A DNA stretch of 64,000 bases, from positions 2,151,408-2,215,407 of the forward strand of contig NZ_CP181447.1 in assembly GCF_048001765.1 (NCBI RefSeq), given 5' to 3'. Shown piece by piece: positions 19,554 to 28,921 of the stretch. The translations under genes were made by a program, and so were the position numbers. Below the pieces are notes generated by a model, which did no database searches, was not told where the DNA came from, and saw nothing but the letters and a program-made list of their open reading frames with translations. Source of the DNA: Bombiscardovia asteroides_K (GTDB taxonomy: Bacteria > Actinomycetota > Actinomycetes > Actinomycetales > Bifidobacteriaceae). Positions within the stretch are counted from its first letter, which is position 1. Each line of letters starts with the position of its first letter.

Positions 19554-20135
19554 ATGTTGCTCAGCGACCATGACATCCTGGATGCCCACCAGGCAGGACA
19601 CCTGAATCTGGACCCGTGGACGCCCGCCATGGTTCAGCCCTCCAGCGTGGACGTACGCCTGGACCGCTACTTCCGGGTCTTCAATAACCATCAGTACACC
19701 TACGTGGATCCCGCAGAGGACCAGGGTGCATTGACCGAGCAGTTCGAGGTGCCCAAGGACGAGCCCTGGATCCTGCACCCCGGCGAGTTCGTGCTGGGAT
19801 CCACCTGGGAGTACGTCAAACTGGACTCCACCCTGGCTGCCCGGCTGGAGGGCAAGAGCTCCCTGGGACGCTTAGGCATTCTGACCCATTCCACCGCCGG
19901 ATTCGTCGATCCCGGCTTTGAGGGGCACATCACCCTGGAGCTGTCCAACGTGAGCACCCTGCCTGTCAAACTTTGGCCTGGCATGAAGATCGGACAGATG
20001 TGCTTCTTCCAGCTCTCCTCGCCCGCCCAGTACCCTTACGGCTCCAAGCACAACGGCTCCCACTACCAGGGCCAGCGCGGCCCAACTCCCTCCCGCTCCT
20101 ACATCAACTTCTACAAGGCCGACGTCTCAGACTAA
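19554..20135 (+). CDS. dcd: dCTP deaminase (probably bifunctional dCTP deaminase/dUTPase)
   Basis: 193 residues. It converts dCTP toward the dUMP precursor of dTTP. The trimeric dUTPase-fold motifs are clear: QPSSVDVRLD, GKSSLGRLG, HSTAGFVDPGFEGHITLELSN with the catalytic Glu, and YQGQRGPTPSRSY at the C-terminus. The HSTAGF and C-terminal segments match the actinobacterial (Mycobacterium) enzymes that perform both deamination and diphosphate hydrolysis, so bifunctionality is likely though not proven. AAAGGAG lies 9 nt before ATG 19554. It stands alone in its transcription unit. Confidence 0.95.
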   Translation: MLLSDHDILDAHQAGHLNLDPWTPAMVQPSSVDVRLDRYFRVFNNHQYTYVDPAEDQGALTEQFEVPKDEPWILHPGEFVLGSTWEYVKLDSTLAARLEGKSSLGRLGILTHSTAGFVDPGFEGHITLELSNVSTLPVKLWPGMKIGQMCFFQLSSPAQYPYGSKHNGSHYQGQRGPTPSRSYINFYKADVSD

Positions 20136-20328
20136 TCATCCCAGACCAGGACCATAAAGGCCTGGCACCGGCATGCCTGTACCTGCATATTCGTCGACAA
20201 TCCCCAAATGCCCAGGCCGGAAGTCTGCCTTCAGCCGCCATACTTGAAGCAAGCTCTGGCCACTCCCACCGCCCGGGTCCAGATTGGCAATAAATGGCAA
20301 TGCCTTAATACGATGTACCCTGCCTGTT

Positions 20329-20349
20329 GACCGGCCATGATGGCCGGTC
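20329..20349. promoter_or_regulatory. perfect 21-bp palindrome upstream of the GH2 operon
   Basis: Arms GACCGGCCAT and ATGGCCGGTC flank a single central base. It lies 36 bp before the chosen GH2 start, where an operator or a 5'-leader hairpin would act. The odd length and centre are not the usual LacI operator form, so it may instead be an RNA hairpin. The rest of 20136-20385 shows no gene. Confidence 0.4.
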
Positions 20350-20385
20350 GGGAACTGACATCAGCGGGCAGTGAGGCGAGGCGGC

Positions 20386-23300
20386 GTGAAACTCAATCTC
20401 AACGGCATCTGGGACTTCCATCCCGACGACGGAGACCGGGGATATCCCGTCATGGTGCCCACTTGGTGGGACAGCCTGCCGGAGACCACCGGCTATCCGG
20501 ACTCCTGGAGCCGGGATCTGCACCATGGCGTCTACCTCAAGGAATTCTTCCTGAACGCCCTTGACCCGAACGAGGATATAATCCTGCACCTGGATGCCCT
20601 GGCCACCCTGGGCAAGGTGTCGATCAACGCAATTCCAGTGGGACCGTCATCCACCAAGGGCTATCTGATGACGCTGCTCCCCTATGATCTGGATATCACC
20701 AGGGCGGTTCATGCCGGACGCAACCAGATAAGGATTGAAATCTGGAGTGTCAAATCCCTTCCCGCCGATGCCCTGACTTCTACAGAGGGCCCCGATCGGC
20801 TACTCTTCCCCTTCGGCACTGAGAACCTGGTCGGGCGGCTGGGGCTGGGCGGCGATGTCTGGCTCAGCAGCAAGCCCAAGAACCGCATCGAAGATCTGCA
20901 GATCATCCCCGATCTGGGCGGCGACGCCGACCCCTCCAACGACCGGCTGGAGCTCAATGCGACGCTGATCAACACCAGCGAGCGCACATGCAATCTGCGA
21001 TTCAGGGCCGAGGTACGCCCCTGGAAGGCTTCGATGTCCAAGGGCCGGACCGTGCTGGCCTTCAACCCCGTGTCCTGCTCCCTGGATCCCGGCTCCTCCA
21101 AGGTCGTCCGCCTGCAGATGGCCTGGCCGGACGCCCACTACTGGTCCCGGACCGATCCCTTCCTGTACGTCATGCGGGCTGCTCTCGACATCGACGGCCA
21201 TGTGGTCGACCGTTCCCAGGAGCGATTTGGCTTCCGGCAATTCCAGCGCCAGGGAAATCGGTACCTGCTCAACGGCATCCCCATCCGGTTGCGCGGCGAC
21301 TCCCTCTGCCTGCTCAACCAGGGCAGCCGCGACTTGATCAACGAGGCCGGCGATGCCTATGGGCTGATCCTTGACGACAACCAATCCGGTCAGGACATGA
21401 CCAAGGCCTGGGTTGACGCCTATCGACATGCCAACTTCAACATCCTGCGCAACCACATCTGCTCAGTCCCCTCGCAAGCCCTGGCCGACCGTGCCGACGA
21501 GGCCGGCATGCTCCTTGAGGAGGAGACGGCCTTCTGGAATCCGGGCTCTCCAGCCAATGTGCAACTGGATCCTCCCTTCCACATGAGCTATGGTCCTGAA
21601 GCCATCGGCCACTATGTCGAGTGGGCGCAACGATGGGTGCGGGCCTATAGGAACCACCCCAGCATCGTCCTCTGGTCCACCACCAACGAGGCATGGAACC
21701 CCAATGATGGCGACCTGCTCATCCCAGCCCTGCAAGCGGCAGTCCATAAGCAGGACGGCACCCGGCCAGTGGTCAATGACGGCTTCAATGCCCCCATTAC
21801 CGACGAGGATTCCCGCCACTATTACGGGGGTTATCCCTCCGGCATGACCTCGGCCCCAGACATCTATGCCCTCTACGACATCGATTCGTCCCTGCCCCTG
21901 GCCGCCGGCGAGGAATTCTCAGTCTCCACCGCGGGAATTCCCCGCTACGATGGGCAGGGACGGATTGCCGACATCTACCACGGCCGGCTCAACGGCGATC
22001 CGGACACCATCTCCCGGGCGGACTTCGGCCGGGAGGTCGGACGAGTGACCAGGGGCATACGGACCACGCGAGTGGTCGACTGGAAGCCCTTCTGCATTTC
22101 CGCCTTCATCTACGACAACATCGAGGCCTGCCTGGAACCGGACCGGCGCAGAATCCCCAGGGGGCTTAACCCTAAAAGGCTGCTGCGTCCCCAGTTCGAT
22201 CCCTGGCGCAGTAAGGAGGAACCATGGCAGGAGGGGCCGGCCTTTGGATATATAGCCGCCTCCTTCGCTGATGTCGCAGCCTACGACAAGGAGTTCGACC
22301 GCGAACCGCGCCTGGGGCAACCTCACAGGATCTACCCGCGCGCAGTGACCAGCCACCGCACCATCATCGTCCACAATGACGAGGAGCGGCGGGGAACCGA
22401 CCTTGAGCTGGTCTGGCAAGTGGCCTGGCAGCGTGGCCCAGGGGGCAGACCGGTAGTTGTCGACCGAGGATGCCAACAGGTGCAGGTCCCATACGCCTCC
22501 TGGCGGACCGTACCCGTGACCATCACCTTGCCCAAGGATCAGGCCAGCCAGGGGGCCCGACTCCTTCTGGTCCTGTGCGTGCGCAAGCAGGGGCAACAGG
22601 TCTTCCGGGAGGAGAACTTCCTGGGATGGATCGACTATGCTGCTCCGCCTCGACTGGGGACCGCACGCCCCTGCATTGACCTGGGCCGGGTGGAATGGGT
22701 ATCAAGGGAGGTCAAGCACTGCATCCATCTGCGTCAGGAGGGCGGCGCAATGAGCGAGCGCTGGAGCGCCCAGGTCCTGGAGGATGCCGAAGGCGCCTTC
22801 AGCCTGGAAAGCATGAACGGGAACCTGCGCCACGAGCAGGATATCTACTACACTGTCAATCCCTCCGGCCTGGAACCCGGGCATCTCTACCGGGCCCGCG
22901 TGCGCTTCCAAGGGGAGCTGCAGGAGACTGCCACGGTGACGGTCACCTTCACCGCCGGGCGGCGGCCTCCCCGACAGGCCCGGGCCAATCTTGCCGCAGG
23001 TGCCCGGGTCCAGGTCTCCTCCCAGGCTGAACTGCCAGGGTGGACAAGGGCCGCCTTGGTCGACGGCAGTCTCGGAGCCGCCTACGACCGATTCGGCTGG
23101 TCCAGCTCCGTCGGCAATCGGAACCGCCCGGAGTGGATTCTCCTGGAGATGCAGCAGGCTGCCACCCTGTCCCAAGTGGTCCTAGCGCCCCGGGGCCGCA
23201 ATCCGTCTGGAGATGCCAGCCAATCCAGCCAGCGATCAGGCACCGATCCCTTCGGTGTGGTGGAGTACGCAACCGGCAGCAGATCGACCGACTCCAACCA

Positions 23301-24444
23301 AGGTCAGGGCTTTCCGCTGGACTTCTCCATCAGCCTTTCATCGGACGGTCGCAGCTGGACTCGGGTCTGCAGCCGCCACAACTATCCGCCGCCAGCGGAC
23401 GGTAGGCCGCAGGCCTTCGATTTCGCCCCAATGAGCGATATCAGGTTCATCAGAATCGAGGCAACCCGGCTGCGAGCCAACCCTTATCAGGGAGGACGGT
23501 ACGCCTTGCAGCTGAGCCAGATCATGGCCTTCGCCCGCCATCGTCTGCCAGCCATACCTGCAGCTCCCCAAAGCATCGACGCCCAGCCTCACGGACACCG
23601 TCTACGGCTGACTTGGCAGCACGGACCGATCCGACACCAGGCCGACGCGCCGTGCACCGCCCGGGTCCTTCTGCATGATCGAAAAGGCAGGTCCATGACC
23701 TTCTACCTGGACAGGCCTCAAGGACGGGCCGACCTGGACGGAATCCCCTTCGGCTCCTGGCGGCTGATCCTGCAAGAGGGCAACCCCATGGGAATCGGCG
23801 AACCTGCGGAGCCGCTTGAGCTGCGTATGGGACCTCCCAAAGCCGAAAGGACTGATCCGACGTTGCCCCGGCCCAGCGACCCCCAGGTCAGCATTGACCC
23901 GGCAGACATGACCGTCCGTCTGACTGTTGACCTTGTCCCACGCGGGTTTTCAGGGTGCGAACTGACCTTGAAACCGGCTGACAATCATGAGCCCAAGCCG
24001 ACCGTCTGGCTGCCCGCCGACCAACAGACCCATAGTTTCCGGCAGGTTCCGCCAGGCATCTACCGGGTCATGGCAGCCTTCACCACCGAGGATGGCCGGG
24101 TCTCGCCCACCTCTTCCCAAGGCGATCCCTTAATCCTGGGGCATGCGCCCGGACGTCCGGCCAAACCCGGGCTGACCTCTTCCGGTAAAACCATGCAGGC
24201 ATCCTGGTCTCCCCCAGACGATGGCGGCCTCCCTCTACAGGCCTATCTGGTCACCATGCGCGAAATGGGCAGTGGGCAGAATACGAGACTGCGATTGACT
24301 GCAAAACAGACCACCCTGACCCTCGATGATCTGGCACCCGGCAAGTACACGGTCAGCGTCAGTGCCATCAACGCGGCAGGAGCCGGACCGGAATCCCCCG
24401 CCTTCCTTCCCTGCCTCATCGCCGAGGGCGACCATGAGCGCTGA
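20386..24444 (+). CDS. multidomain glycoside hydrolase family 2 protein with F5/8C and FN3-like modules
   Basis: 1352 residues. An N-terminal sugar-binding jelly-roll (about 1-190, opening LNLNGIWDF) and an Ig-like sandwich (190-300) precede a TIM barrel. The barrel holds the GH2 acid/base pair N434-E435 in LWSTTNEAW; E509/E510 in GEEFS are the nucleophile candidates. A middle beta region leads to an F5/8C (discoidin, CBM32-like) module at about 866-1055, then three FN3-like modules (roughly 1056-1150, 1160-1250, 1256-1345). No signal peptide or LPXTG anchor is visible, so it appears cytoplasmic despite the binding modules. The start is uncertain: GTG 20386 has GAGG 9 nt upstream, and GTG 20371 is an in-frame alternative. 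It overlaps the symporter gene by 11 nt, which suggests the substrate is an imported oligosaccharide. GH2 covers beta-galactosidase, beta-mannosidase, beta-glucuronidase and alpha-arabinosidase activities; which applies is not visible. Confidence 0.85.
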   Translation: MKLNLNGIWDFHPDDGDRGYPVMVPTWWDSLPETTGYPDSWSRDLHHGVYLKEFFLNALDPNEDIILHLDALATLGKVSINAIPVGPSSTKGYLMTLLPYDLDITRAVHAGRNQIRIEIWSVKSLPADALTSTEGPDRLLFPFGTENLVGRLGLGGDVWLSSKPKNRIEDLQIIPDLGGDADPSNDRLELNATLINTSERTCNLRFRAEVRPWKASMSKGRTVLAFNPVSCSLDPGSSKVVRLQMAWPDAHYWSRTDPFLYVMRAALDIDGHVVDRSQERFGFRQFQRQGNRYLLNGIPIRLRGDSLCLLNQGSRDLINEAGDAYGLILDDNQSGQDMTKAWVDAYRHANFNILRNHICSVPSQALADRADEAGMLLEEETAFWNPGSPANVQLDPPFHMSYGPEAIGHYVEWAQRWVRAYRNHPSIVLWSTTNEAWNPNDGDLLIPALQAAVHKQDGTRPVVNDGFNAPITDEDSRHYYGGYPSGMTSAPDIYALYDIDSSLPLAAGEEFSVSTAGIPRYDGQGRIADIYHGRLNGDPDTISRADFGREVGRVTRGIRTTRVVDWKPFCISAFIYDNIEACLEPDRRRIPRGLNPKRLLRPQFDPWRSKEEPWQEGPAFGYIAASFADVAAYDKEFDREPRLGQPHRIYPRAVTSHRTIIVHNDEERRGTDLELVWQVAWQRGPGGRPVVVDRGCQQVQVPYASWRTVPVTITLPKDQASQGARLLLVLCVRKQGQQVFREENFLGWIDYAAPPRLGTARPCIDLGRVEWVSREVKHCIHLRQEGGAMSERWSAQVLEDAEGAFSLESMNGNLRHEQDIYYTVNPSGLEPGHLYRARVRFQGELQETATVTVTFTAGRRPPRQARANLAAGARVQVSSQAELPGWTRAALVDGSLGAAYDRFGWSSSVGNRNRPEWILLEMQQAATLSQVVLAPRGRNPSGDASQSSQRSGTDPFGVVEYATGSRSTDSNQGQGFPLDFSISLSSDGRSWTRVCSRHNYPPPADGRPQAFDFAPMSDIRFIRIEATRLRANPYQGGRYALQLSQIMAFARHRLPAIPAAPQSIDAQPHGHRLRLTWQHGPIRHQADAPCTARVLLHDRKGRSMTFYLDRPQGRADLDGIPFGSWRLILQEGNPMGIGEPAEPLELRMGPPKAERTDPTLPRPSDPQVSIDPADMTVRLTVDLVPRGFSGCELTLKPADNHEPKPTVWLPADQQTHSFRQVPPGIYRVMAAFTTEDGRVSPTSSQGDPLILGHAPGRPAKPGLTSSGKTMQASWSPPDDGGLPLQAYLVTMREMGSGQNTRLRLTAKQTTLTLDDLAPGKYTVSVSAINAAGAGPESPAFLPCLIAEGDHER

Positions 24445-25882
24445 GTCCCTGCCCTGGTCCGCCATCCTGGGCTACGGACTGGGCGATGCCGCCAATAACG
24501 TCGGCTGGCAGATGACCAACCTCTTTCTGACCACCTACTACCTCTACTTGGGCATGGACCCCATGCTGGTGGCCGAGATCTTCCTGGGAGCCCACCTCTT
24601 CCAGGCCCTGGTCTACCTGGTCGCCGGAAGAATCACCGACGGACGCGACAAAGACCAGGAGGGCGGTCTGCGGCGGCTAGTGGGCGTCTTCGGCCTGCCG
24701 ATGATGATCTCCGTCACCCTGATGTACACCATTCCGGCGGGTGCCCCCATGGCGGTACGCATCGGCTGGGCCATCGCCACCTACCTGCTTTATCAACTCT
24801 TTGGGGCCTTGGGCGGCGTGCCCTACGGGGCCCTTCTGGGAGCCATGACCCGGGACCCAGATGACCGCCAGCGCCTGGCAGCCTCCCGCACCTTCGGCGG
24901 AGCGGCGGCAGGGGTCATCCTGACCTTTACCCTGGCACCGCGGGTCAACGACATGGACCCCTCCCGCCTCTTTCTTCCGGTGGTCGCCGCCTGCTGTCTG
25001 CTAGGCTCCTTGGGCTATCTGATCATGGCCCGGACCACCAGGGAGCGCTACCTGCCTCCGGCAACCCCTCGCACCTCACTGAAAGAGGATTTGCGGCTCC
25101 TGGTCGACAATCGCCCTCTGCTGGTAGTCTGTCTGGCTACCCTGTTCATGACCAACCCGGTGGCCTCGCTGGCACCGATCGTCGCCAAGGAGGTCCTGAC
25201 CGTCGGCAACCCCGGGCTGACCGGACGAATCACCTTCGCCCTGACGCTGGTGGGCGTCCTTGCCGGGGTGGTTGTAGCCCCCTGCTCGCCCTGGCTGGTG
25301 CAGCGCCTGGGCAAGCGAGGCACCTGGACCTTGGGCGGGCTGATGGTCATCGGATCCTCGCTGGCCTTCATCCTGGTCCGGTCCGCCTGGCCTGCCGTCG
25401 CCTGCATAGCCTTGAACGGCATCGGAGTGCAGGTCATCACCCCTTGCATCTGGGCCATGCAGGCGGATTCGGTCCAGTACGAGCAGTGGCGGACCGGCAA
25501 CGGAAACACTGCCGGAGCCTCCATGGCCGCCCTCAGCATCACCCGCCAAGTCGGAGCGGCCATCAATGGATGGGCGGGGCCGGCCATCCTGTCATTCCTG
25601 GGTTACAGGCCGGGCATGAATGTTGCCCAGGATCCGGCCCTGGGCGCCAACATGCGGCTGGCTGTAGGCCTGGTACCGGCTGCCATGTTCACCATCTCGG
25701 TCCTGCTGATCCGCTGCTATCCACTGACCGAGGAGGTCTTCGGACGCATCAGTGCCGACCTGCAGGCAGGCCGTCTACAATGCCAGTGCAGCCATATCAG
25801 GCAAGGAACGGAGCATCAGGCTTGTCCAGAAGATCCCCGGAGCCCGCACAGGGGCGGGAAGGGCACCGACGCGTGCGCATGA
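24434..25882 (+). CDS. GPH-family sugar:cation symporter
   Basis: 482 residues, about 12 membrane helices. The start GYGLGDAANNVGWQMTNLFLTTYYLY and the loop ITDGRDKDQEGGLRR fit the glycoside-pentoside-hexuronide:cation symporter family (MelB, XylP, LacS relatives). The highly polar C-terminal tail (about residues 445-482) carries no IIA-like domain. ATG 24434 lies inside the end of the GH2 gene and the stop lies inside the LacI gene start, so the three are translationally coupled. It likely imports the glycoside that the GH2 enzyme cleaves. Confidence 0.88.
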   Translation: MSAESLPWSAILGYGLGDAANNVGWQMTNLFLTTYYLYLGMDPMLVAEIFLGAHLFQALVYLVAGRITDGRDKDQEGGLRRLVGVFGLPMMISVTLMYTIPAGAPMAVRIGWAIATYLLYQLFGALGGVPYGALLGAMTRDPDDRQRLAASRTFGGAAAGVILTFTLAPRVNDMDPSRLFLPVVAACCLLGSLGYLIMARTTRERYLPPATPRTSLKEDLRLLVDNRPLLVVCLATLFMTNPVASLAPIVAKEVLTVGNPGLTGRITFALTLVGVLAGVVVAPCSPWLVQRLGKRGTWTLGGLMVIGSSLAFILVRSAWPAVACIALNGIGVQVITPCIWAMQADSVQYEQWRTGNGNTAGASMAALSITRQVGAAINGWAGPAILSFLGYRPGMNVAQDPALGANMRLAVGLVPAAMFTISVLLIRCYPLTEEVFGRISADLQAGRLQCQCSHIRQGTEHQACPEDPRSPHRGGKGTDACA

Positions 25883-26928
25883 TCGACGTGGCCGCAAGGG
25901 CCGGAGTGTCCCCGTCCACGGTCTCCCGCGCGCTCAACAATCCCGGTCGGCTGAACTCGCAGACCGCCGACCATATCCGCTCCCTGGCCCGATCCATGGG
26001 ATACCCCCTACCCGACCATCCTCCCAGCAGGGATGCGACCGGGCCGGTCATGATAACCTTTCTGGTCCAGGACACCTCCAACGGCATCTCCTCCCAGATC
26101 CTTGCCGGCGCTCAGGAAGCACTCCCTGAGCAAGGTGCAGTCGGCATCATCGAGGCCGGAGCCGAGCTGGGGCGTACGGAAGACCTGCTGGAACAACTGT
26201 CCGGCCATACCCACGGAATCATTCTGGCCACTGATCAGGTCCGAGCGCCGACGGCCCGGCGTCTGGGACGACACCTGCCTCTTGTGGTTCTCAACCGCCC
26301 CATGGAGGGCCTTCCCTCCGTCCTGCCCGACGCCTCCACCGGCCTGGCCCAAGCCCTGGAACTGCTCCGGCGGCAGGGACGACGGTCTATAGTCTACATA
26401 GCTAGCCGGGTGGGGGCCTGGTCCGACCGATCCCGCTGGGAGAGCCTGCAAGCACTCAGTCGGACTATGGGGCTGGAATGCCGACGAATGGGTCCAGTGA
26501 ATCCGACTGTCCAAGGCGGCAGGCAGGCTGCCATCGCTCTGGAGCAGGAACCTCCCGATGCTGTGGTCGCCTACAATGATCTGATCGCCGCCGGGGTCAT
26601 TCTGGGACTGCAATCCAAAGGAATCACTGTGCCCGACAGGGTCGGTGTCCTCGGATTTGACAACACCATGGTTGCTCCTGTCGTCAAGCCGGCCATAGCT
26701 ACGATTCGCATCCCCCGCAGAGCCATAGGACATGCCGCAGCTGATATTCTGCTGGGTCGTAAGCCCGAGACCGGGCAGTCCCGCCAACAGTCCACCTTGA
26801 TTGCGCGGCTGCGCAAAGCCGGCATCCCGCCTGTCACCGAGGACCTCGGAGCCCTGACCCTGCCTACCTCATTGATCATCCGGGATAGTCTGGGCACCTT
26901 GACTTCGAGCGCACTCGAAGGGGTATAG
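25873..26928 (+). CDS. LacI-family transcriptional regulator of the GH2 cassette
   Basis: 351 residues. The N-terminal helix-turn-helix MIDVAARAGVSPSTVSRALNN is classic LacI, followed by a periplasmic-binding-protein-like effector domain ending in GVLGFDNTMVAPVVKPAIATIRIP. Start choice: GTG 25873 has GAAGGG 9 nt upstream, while ATG 25879, two codons in, lacks a good spacing. A longer frame is open upstream but overlaps the symporter gene heavily. It presumably represses its own operon until a sugar binds; possible operators are the palindromes at 20329-20349 and 16294-16315 (inference). Confidence 0.92.
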   Translation: MRMIDVAARAGVSPSTVSRALNNPGRLNSQTADHIRSLARSMGYPLPDHPPSRDATGPVMITFLVQDTSNGISSQILAGAQEALPEQGAVGIIEAGAELGRTEDLLEQLSGHTHGIILATDQVRAPTARRLGRHLPLVVLNRPMEGLPSVLPDASTGLAQALELLRRQGRRSIVYIASRVGAWSDRSRWESLQALSRTMGLECRRMGPVNPTVQGGRQAAIALEQEPPDAVVAYNDLIAAGVILGLQSKGITVPDRVGVLGFDNTMVAPVVKPAIATIRIPRRAIGHAAADILLGRKPETGQSRQQSTLIARLRKAGIPPVTEDLGALTLPTSLIIRDSLGTLTSSALEGV

Positions 26929-26978
26929 CTGAATCTGCCGGAATGACCCGGCCAAGATGATGGCAAGGAGACTAACCC

Positions 26979-27731
26979 ATGGCAATCAAACAAACGGCGG
27001 GCCACGACCAGCTCGGTCGGTTCGCACCACAATTCGCCCACCTGAACGACGACGTGCTCTTCGGCCAGGTCTGGTCCCGCGAGGACGAACTTTCGGCTCG
27101 GGACCGCAGCATGATCACCTGCGCCGGTCTGATGAGCATGGGACTCTTCCCCCAGTTGAAGAGCCACATGGCCATGGCCAAGGGCAATGGCGTCACCCGC
27201 ACCGAAATGGTGGCGCTGATCACCCACCTGGCCTTCTACGCAGGCTGGCCCAAGGCATGGTCAGCCTTCGGCCTGGCCAAAGAGGTCTACGGTGAGAGCC
27301 GGGACAGTGCTGCAACCCCATCCAAAGCCGGGACCGAGCCGGATTCAGGGCCCTACCCCTTGGGAGATTCGGCTGACGGCCCCAACTTCACCGGTCATGT
27401 CTGGCTGCATCGCCTGACCGATCCGGACGCGGAATGCTCGGCCAGCAATGTGACCTTCGCACCCGGGTGCGTCAACCGTTGGCACACCCACCCGCATGGC
27501 CAGCTCCTGATCGTCACCGCCGGGCAGGGGTGGGAGCAGGAGGAGGGCCATCAGCCGCGCAGACTGGAACCCGGCGACGTGGTCTTTTGCCCAGCAGGCG
27601 TCAGACACTGGCATGGGGCCTCGGGCCGGACATCCATGGCCCACATCGCCGTCACCCCTGCATCGAAGGGACAGTCCCCGGTCGAGTGGATGGAGTTCCC
27701 GGATCCTGACCAAGTAGCCGCTCTGGGATGA
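26979..27731 (+). CDS. carboxymuconolactone decarboxylase-like / cupin fusion protein
   Basis: 250 residues with two domains. Residues 5-100 resemble the AhpD/CMD family, all-helical, including SARDRSMITCAGLMSMGLFPQ and THLAFYAGWPKAW, but without the CxxC of peroxiredoxin-reducing AhpD. Residues 130-245 form a cupin with metal-ligand motif RWHTHPHGQ and a second His-rich motif GVRHWHGA. Fused CMD-cupin proteins are widespread in bacteria and their biochemical role is unsettled. AAGGAG precedes ATG 26979. It follows the LacI gene by 50 bp in the same direction and may belong to the sugar cassette. Confidence 0.85.
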   Translation: MAIKQTAGHDQLGRFAPQFAHLNDDVLFGQVWSREDELSARDRSMITCAGLMSMGLFPQLKSHMAMAKGNGVTRTEMVALITHLAFYAGWPKAWSAFGLAKEVYGESRDSAATPSKAGTEPDSGPYPLGDSADGPNFTGHVWLHRLTDPDAECSASNVTFAPGCVNRWHTHPHGQLLIVTAGQGWEQEEGHQPRRLEPGDVVFCPAGVRHWHGASGRTSMAHIAVTPASKGQSPVEWMEFPDPDQVAALG

Positions 27732-27789
27732 CTCACACGGCCTGGTTACAGTGTGTCTTCGCCCTGCAGGCATTGAGTTCGACGGACAT

Positions 27790-27817
27790 CTGACCGGTTC
27801 CCGCCTGCCTTTACACT
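27790..27817 (+). promoter_or_regulatory. promoter of a leaderless rlmB transcript (predicted)
   Basis: CTGACC at 27790-27795 and TACACT at 27812-27817 are separated by 16 bp. The ATG begins at 27824, 7 nt after the -10 element, exactly where transcription should start. No Shine-Dalgarno sequence is present. Confidence 0.5.
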
Positions 27818-27823
27818 GAAGAC

Positions 27824-28816
27824 ATGGCTAACAAGAAAGGCCCGACCAAGGGTTCGGGCGGTAAGCACCGCAACAAACTGCGCGGCCGGGGGCCTACCCC
27901 CAAGGCTGAGGATCGCGTCTACCACAAGGCCTATAAGGCCCGGCAGGCGGCCCAGCGCAGGCAGGCGGCCGATCCACGTCTGGCAGCCCGCCGCCGGGCC
28001 GACCGATTCACCTCTGATTCCGACGACCTGGTCATCGGCCGTAATGCAGTCCTGGAAGCCCTGCGCGTAGGAGTCCCGGCCAGCCAGCTCTATCTGGCCG
28101 CCCGGATGGAGCACGACGACAGGACCAGGGAAATCATAAGGCTGGCAGGACAGGAGGGACTCAACCTGCTGGAAGCCGACCGCCTGGAGATGAACCGCAT
28201 CGCCCGGTCCAGCAACCACCAGGGCGTGGTCCTCAAGGTGCAGCCCTACCAGTACGCCTCCCTGCAGAGCCTGGTCGATAGGGCCGAGAAGCACGCGGCC
28301 GCTCTGGAAGGAGCCGGCCAAGCGACCAAGGTTGCCGCCCGTCCGCTGTTCATCGCCCTGGATGGGGTCACCGACCCGCAGAATCTGGGGGCAGTGATCC
28401 GTTCAGCAGCGGCCTTCGGGGCCTCTGGTGTAATTCTGCCCGAGCGACGCAGCGCCTCGGTCACAGCCGCAGCCTGGAAGGTCTCCGCCGGAGCCGCCGC
28501 CCATCTGCCCGTGGCCCGCGTGGTCAATCTGACCAAGGCCATCCAAGGGCTCAAGGAACGCGGTTACTACGCGGTTGGCCTGGACGGCGCAGGCACCACC
28601 ACAGTAGGCGAAACAGGCTTCGAGACCGATCCGCTGGTGGTGGTCCTGGGCTCCGAAGGCAAGGGGCTGAGCCGCCTGGTCCGCGAGAACTGCGATGCCC
28701 TGGCCTCCATCCCCATCTCCAGCTCGGTGGAATCCCTGAACGCCTCGGTGGCGGCCGGCATCAGCCTCTACGCCGTAGCCATGGCACGCCGACGGTCCGC
28801 CAGCCAGGCCAAATAG
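27824..28816 (+). CDS. rlmB: 23S rRNA (guanosine-2'-O-)-methyltransferase RlmB/TrmH family
   Basis: 330 residues. SPOUT-family SAM-dependent methyltransferase, expected to 2'-O-methylate a conserved guanosine in 23S rRNA. The first 60 residues are basic and probably bind rRNA. Next comes the L30e-like substrate-binding domain starting DLVIGRNAVLEALR. The knotted catalytic domain has GVTDPQNLGAVIRSAAAFGA, LGSEGKGLSRLVRENCD and IPISSSVESLNASVAAGI. It has no ribosome site; a leaderless start is predicted. It ends at an 18-bp-stem terminator shared with the opposing gene. Confidence 0.93.
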   Translation: MANKKGPTKGSGGKHRNKLRGRGPTPKAEDRVYHKAYKARQAAQRRQAADPRLAARRRADRFTSDSDDLVIGRNAVLEALRVGVPASQLYLAARMEHDDRTREIIRLAGQEGLNLLEADRLEMNRIARSSNHQGVVLKVQPYQYASLQSLVDRAEKHAAALEGAGQATKVAARPLFIALDGVTDPQNLGAVIRSAAAFGASGVILPERRSASVTAAAWKVSAGAAAHLPVARVVNLTKAIQGLKERGYYAVGLDGAGTTTVGETGFETDPLVVVLGSEGKGLSRLVRENCDALASIPISSSVESLNASVAAGISLYAVAMARRRSASQAK

Positions 28817-28860
28817 CCCACCAGTCAGATACCGGTAATCTGAAGACAGGCAAGCCAAAC

Positions 28861-28906
28861 GGCAAGGGTCTGCCTGCAGCATCCAGCATGCAGGCAGACC
28901 CTTGCC
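28861..28906. terminator. bidirectional terminator between rlmB and the DUF4032 gene
   Basis: A perfect 18-bp inverted repeat (28861-28878 with 28889-28906, arms beginning GGCAAGGGTC) with a 10-nt loop, placed exactly between convergent genes. T-runs are absent on both sides, so the stem alone must act. Confidence 0.7.
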
Positions 28907-28921
28907 GCACGAACCAATCAG

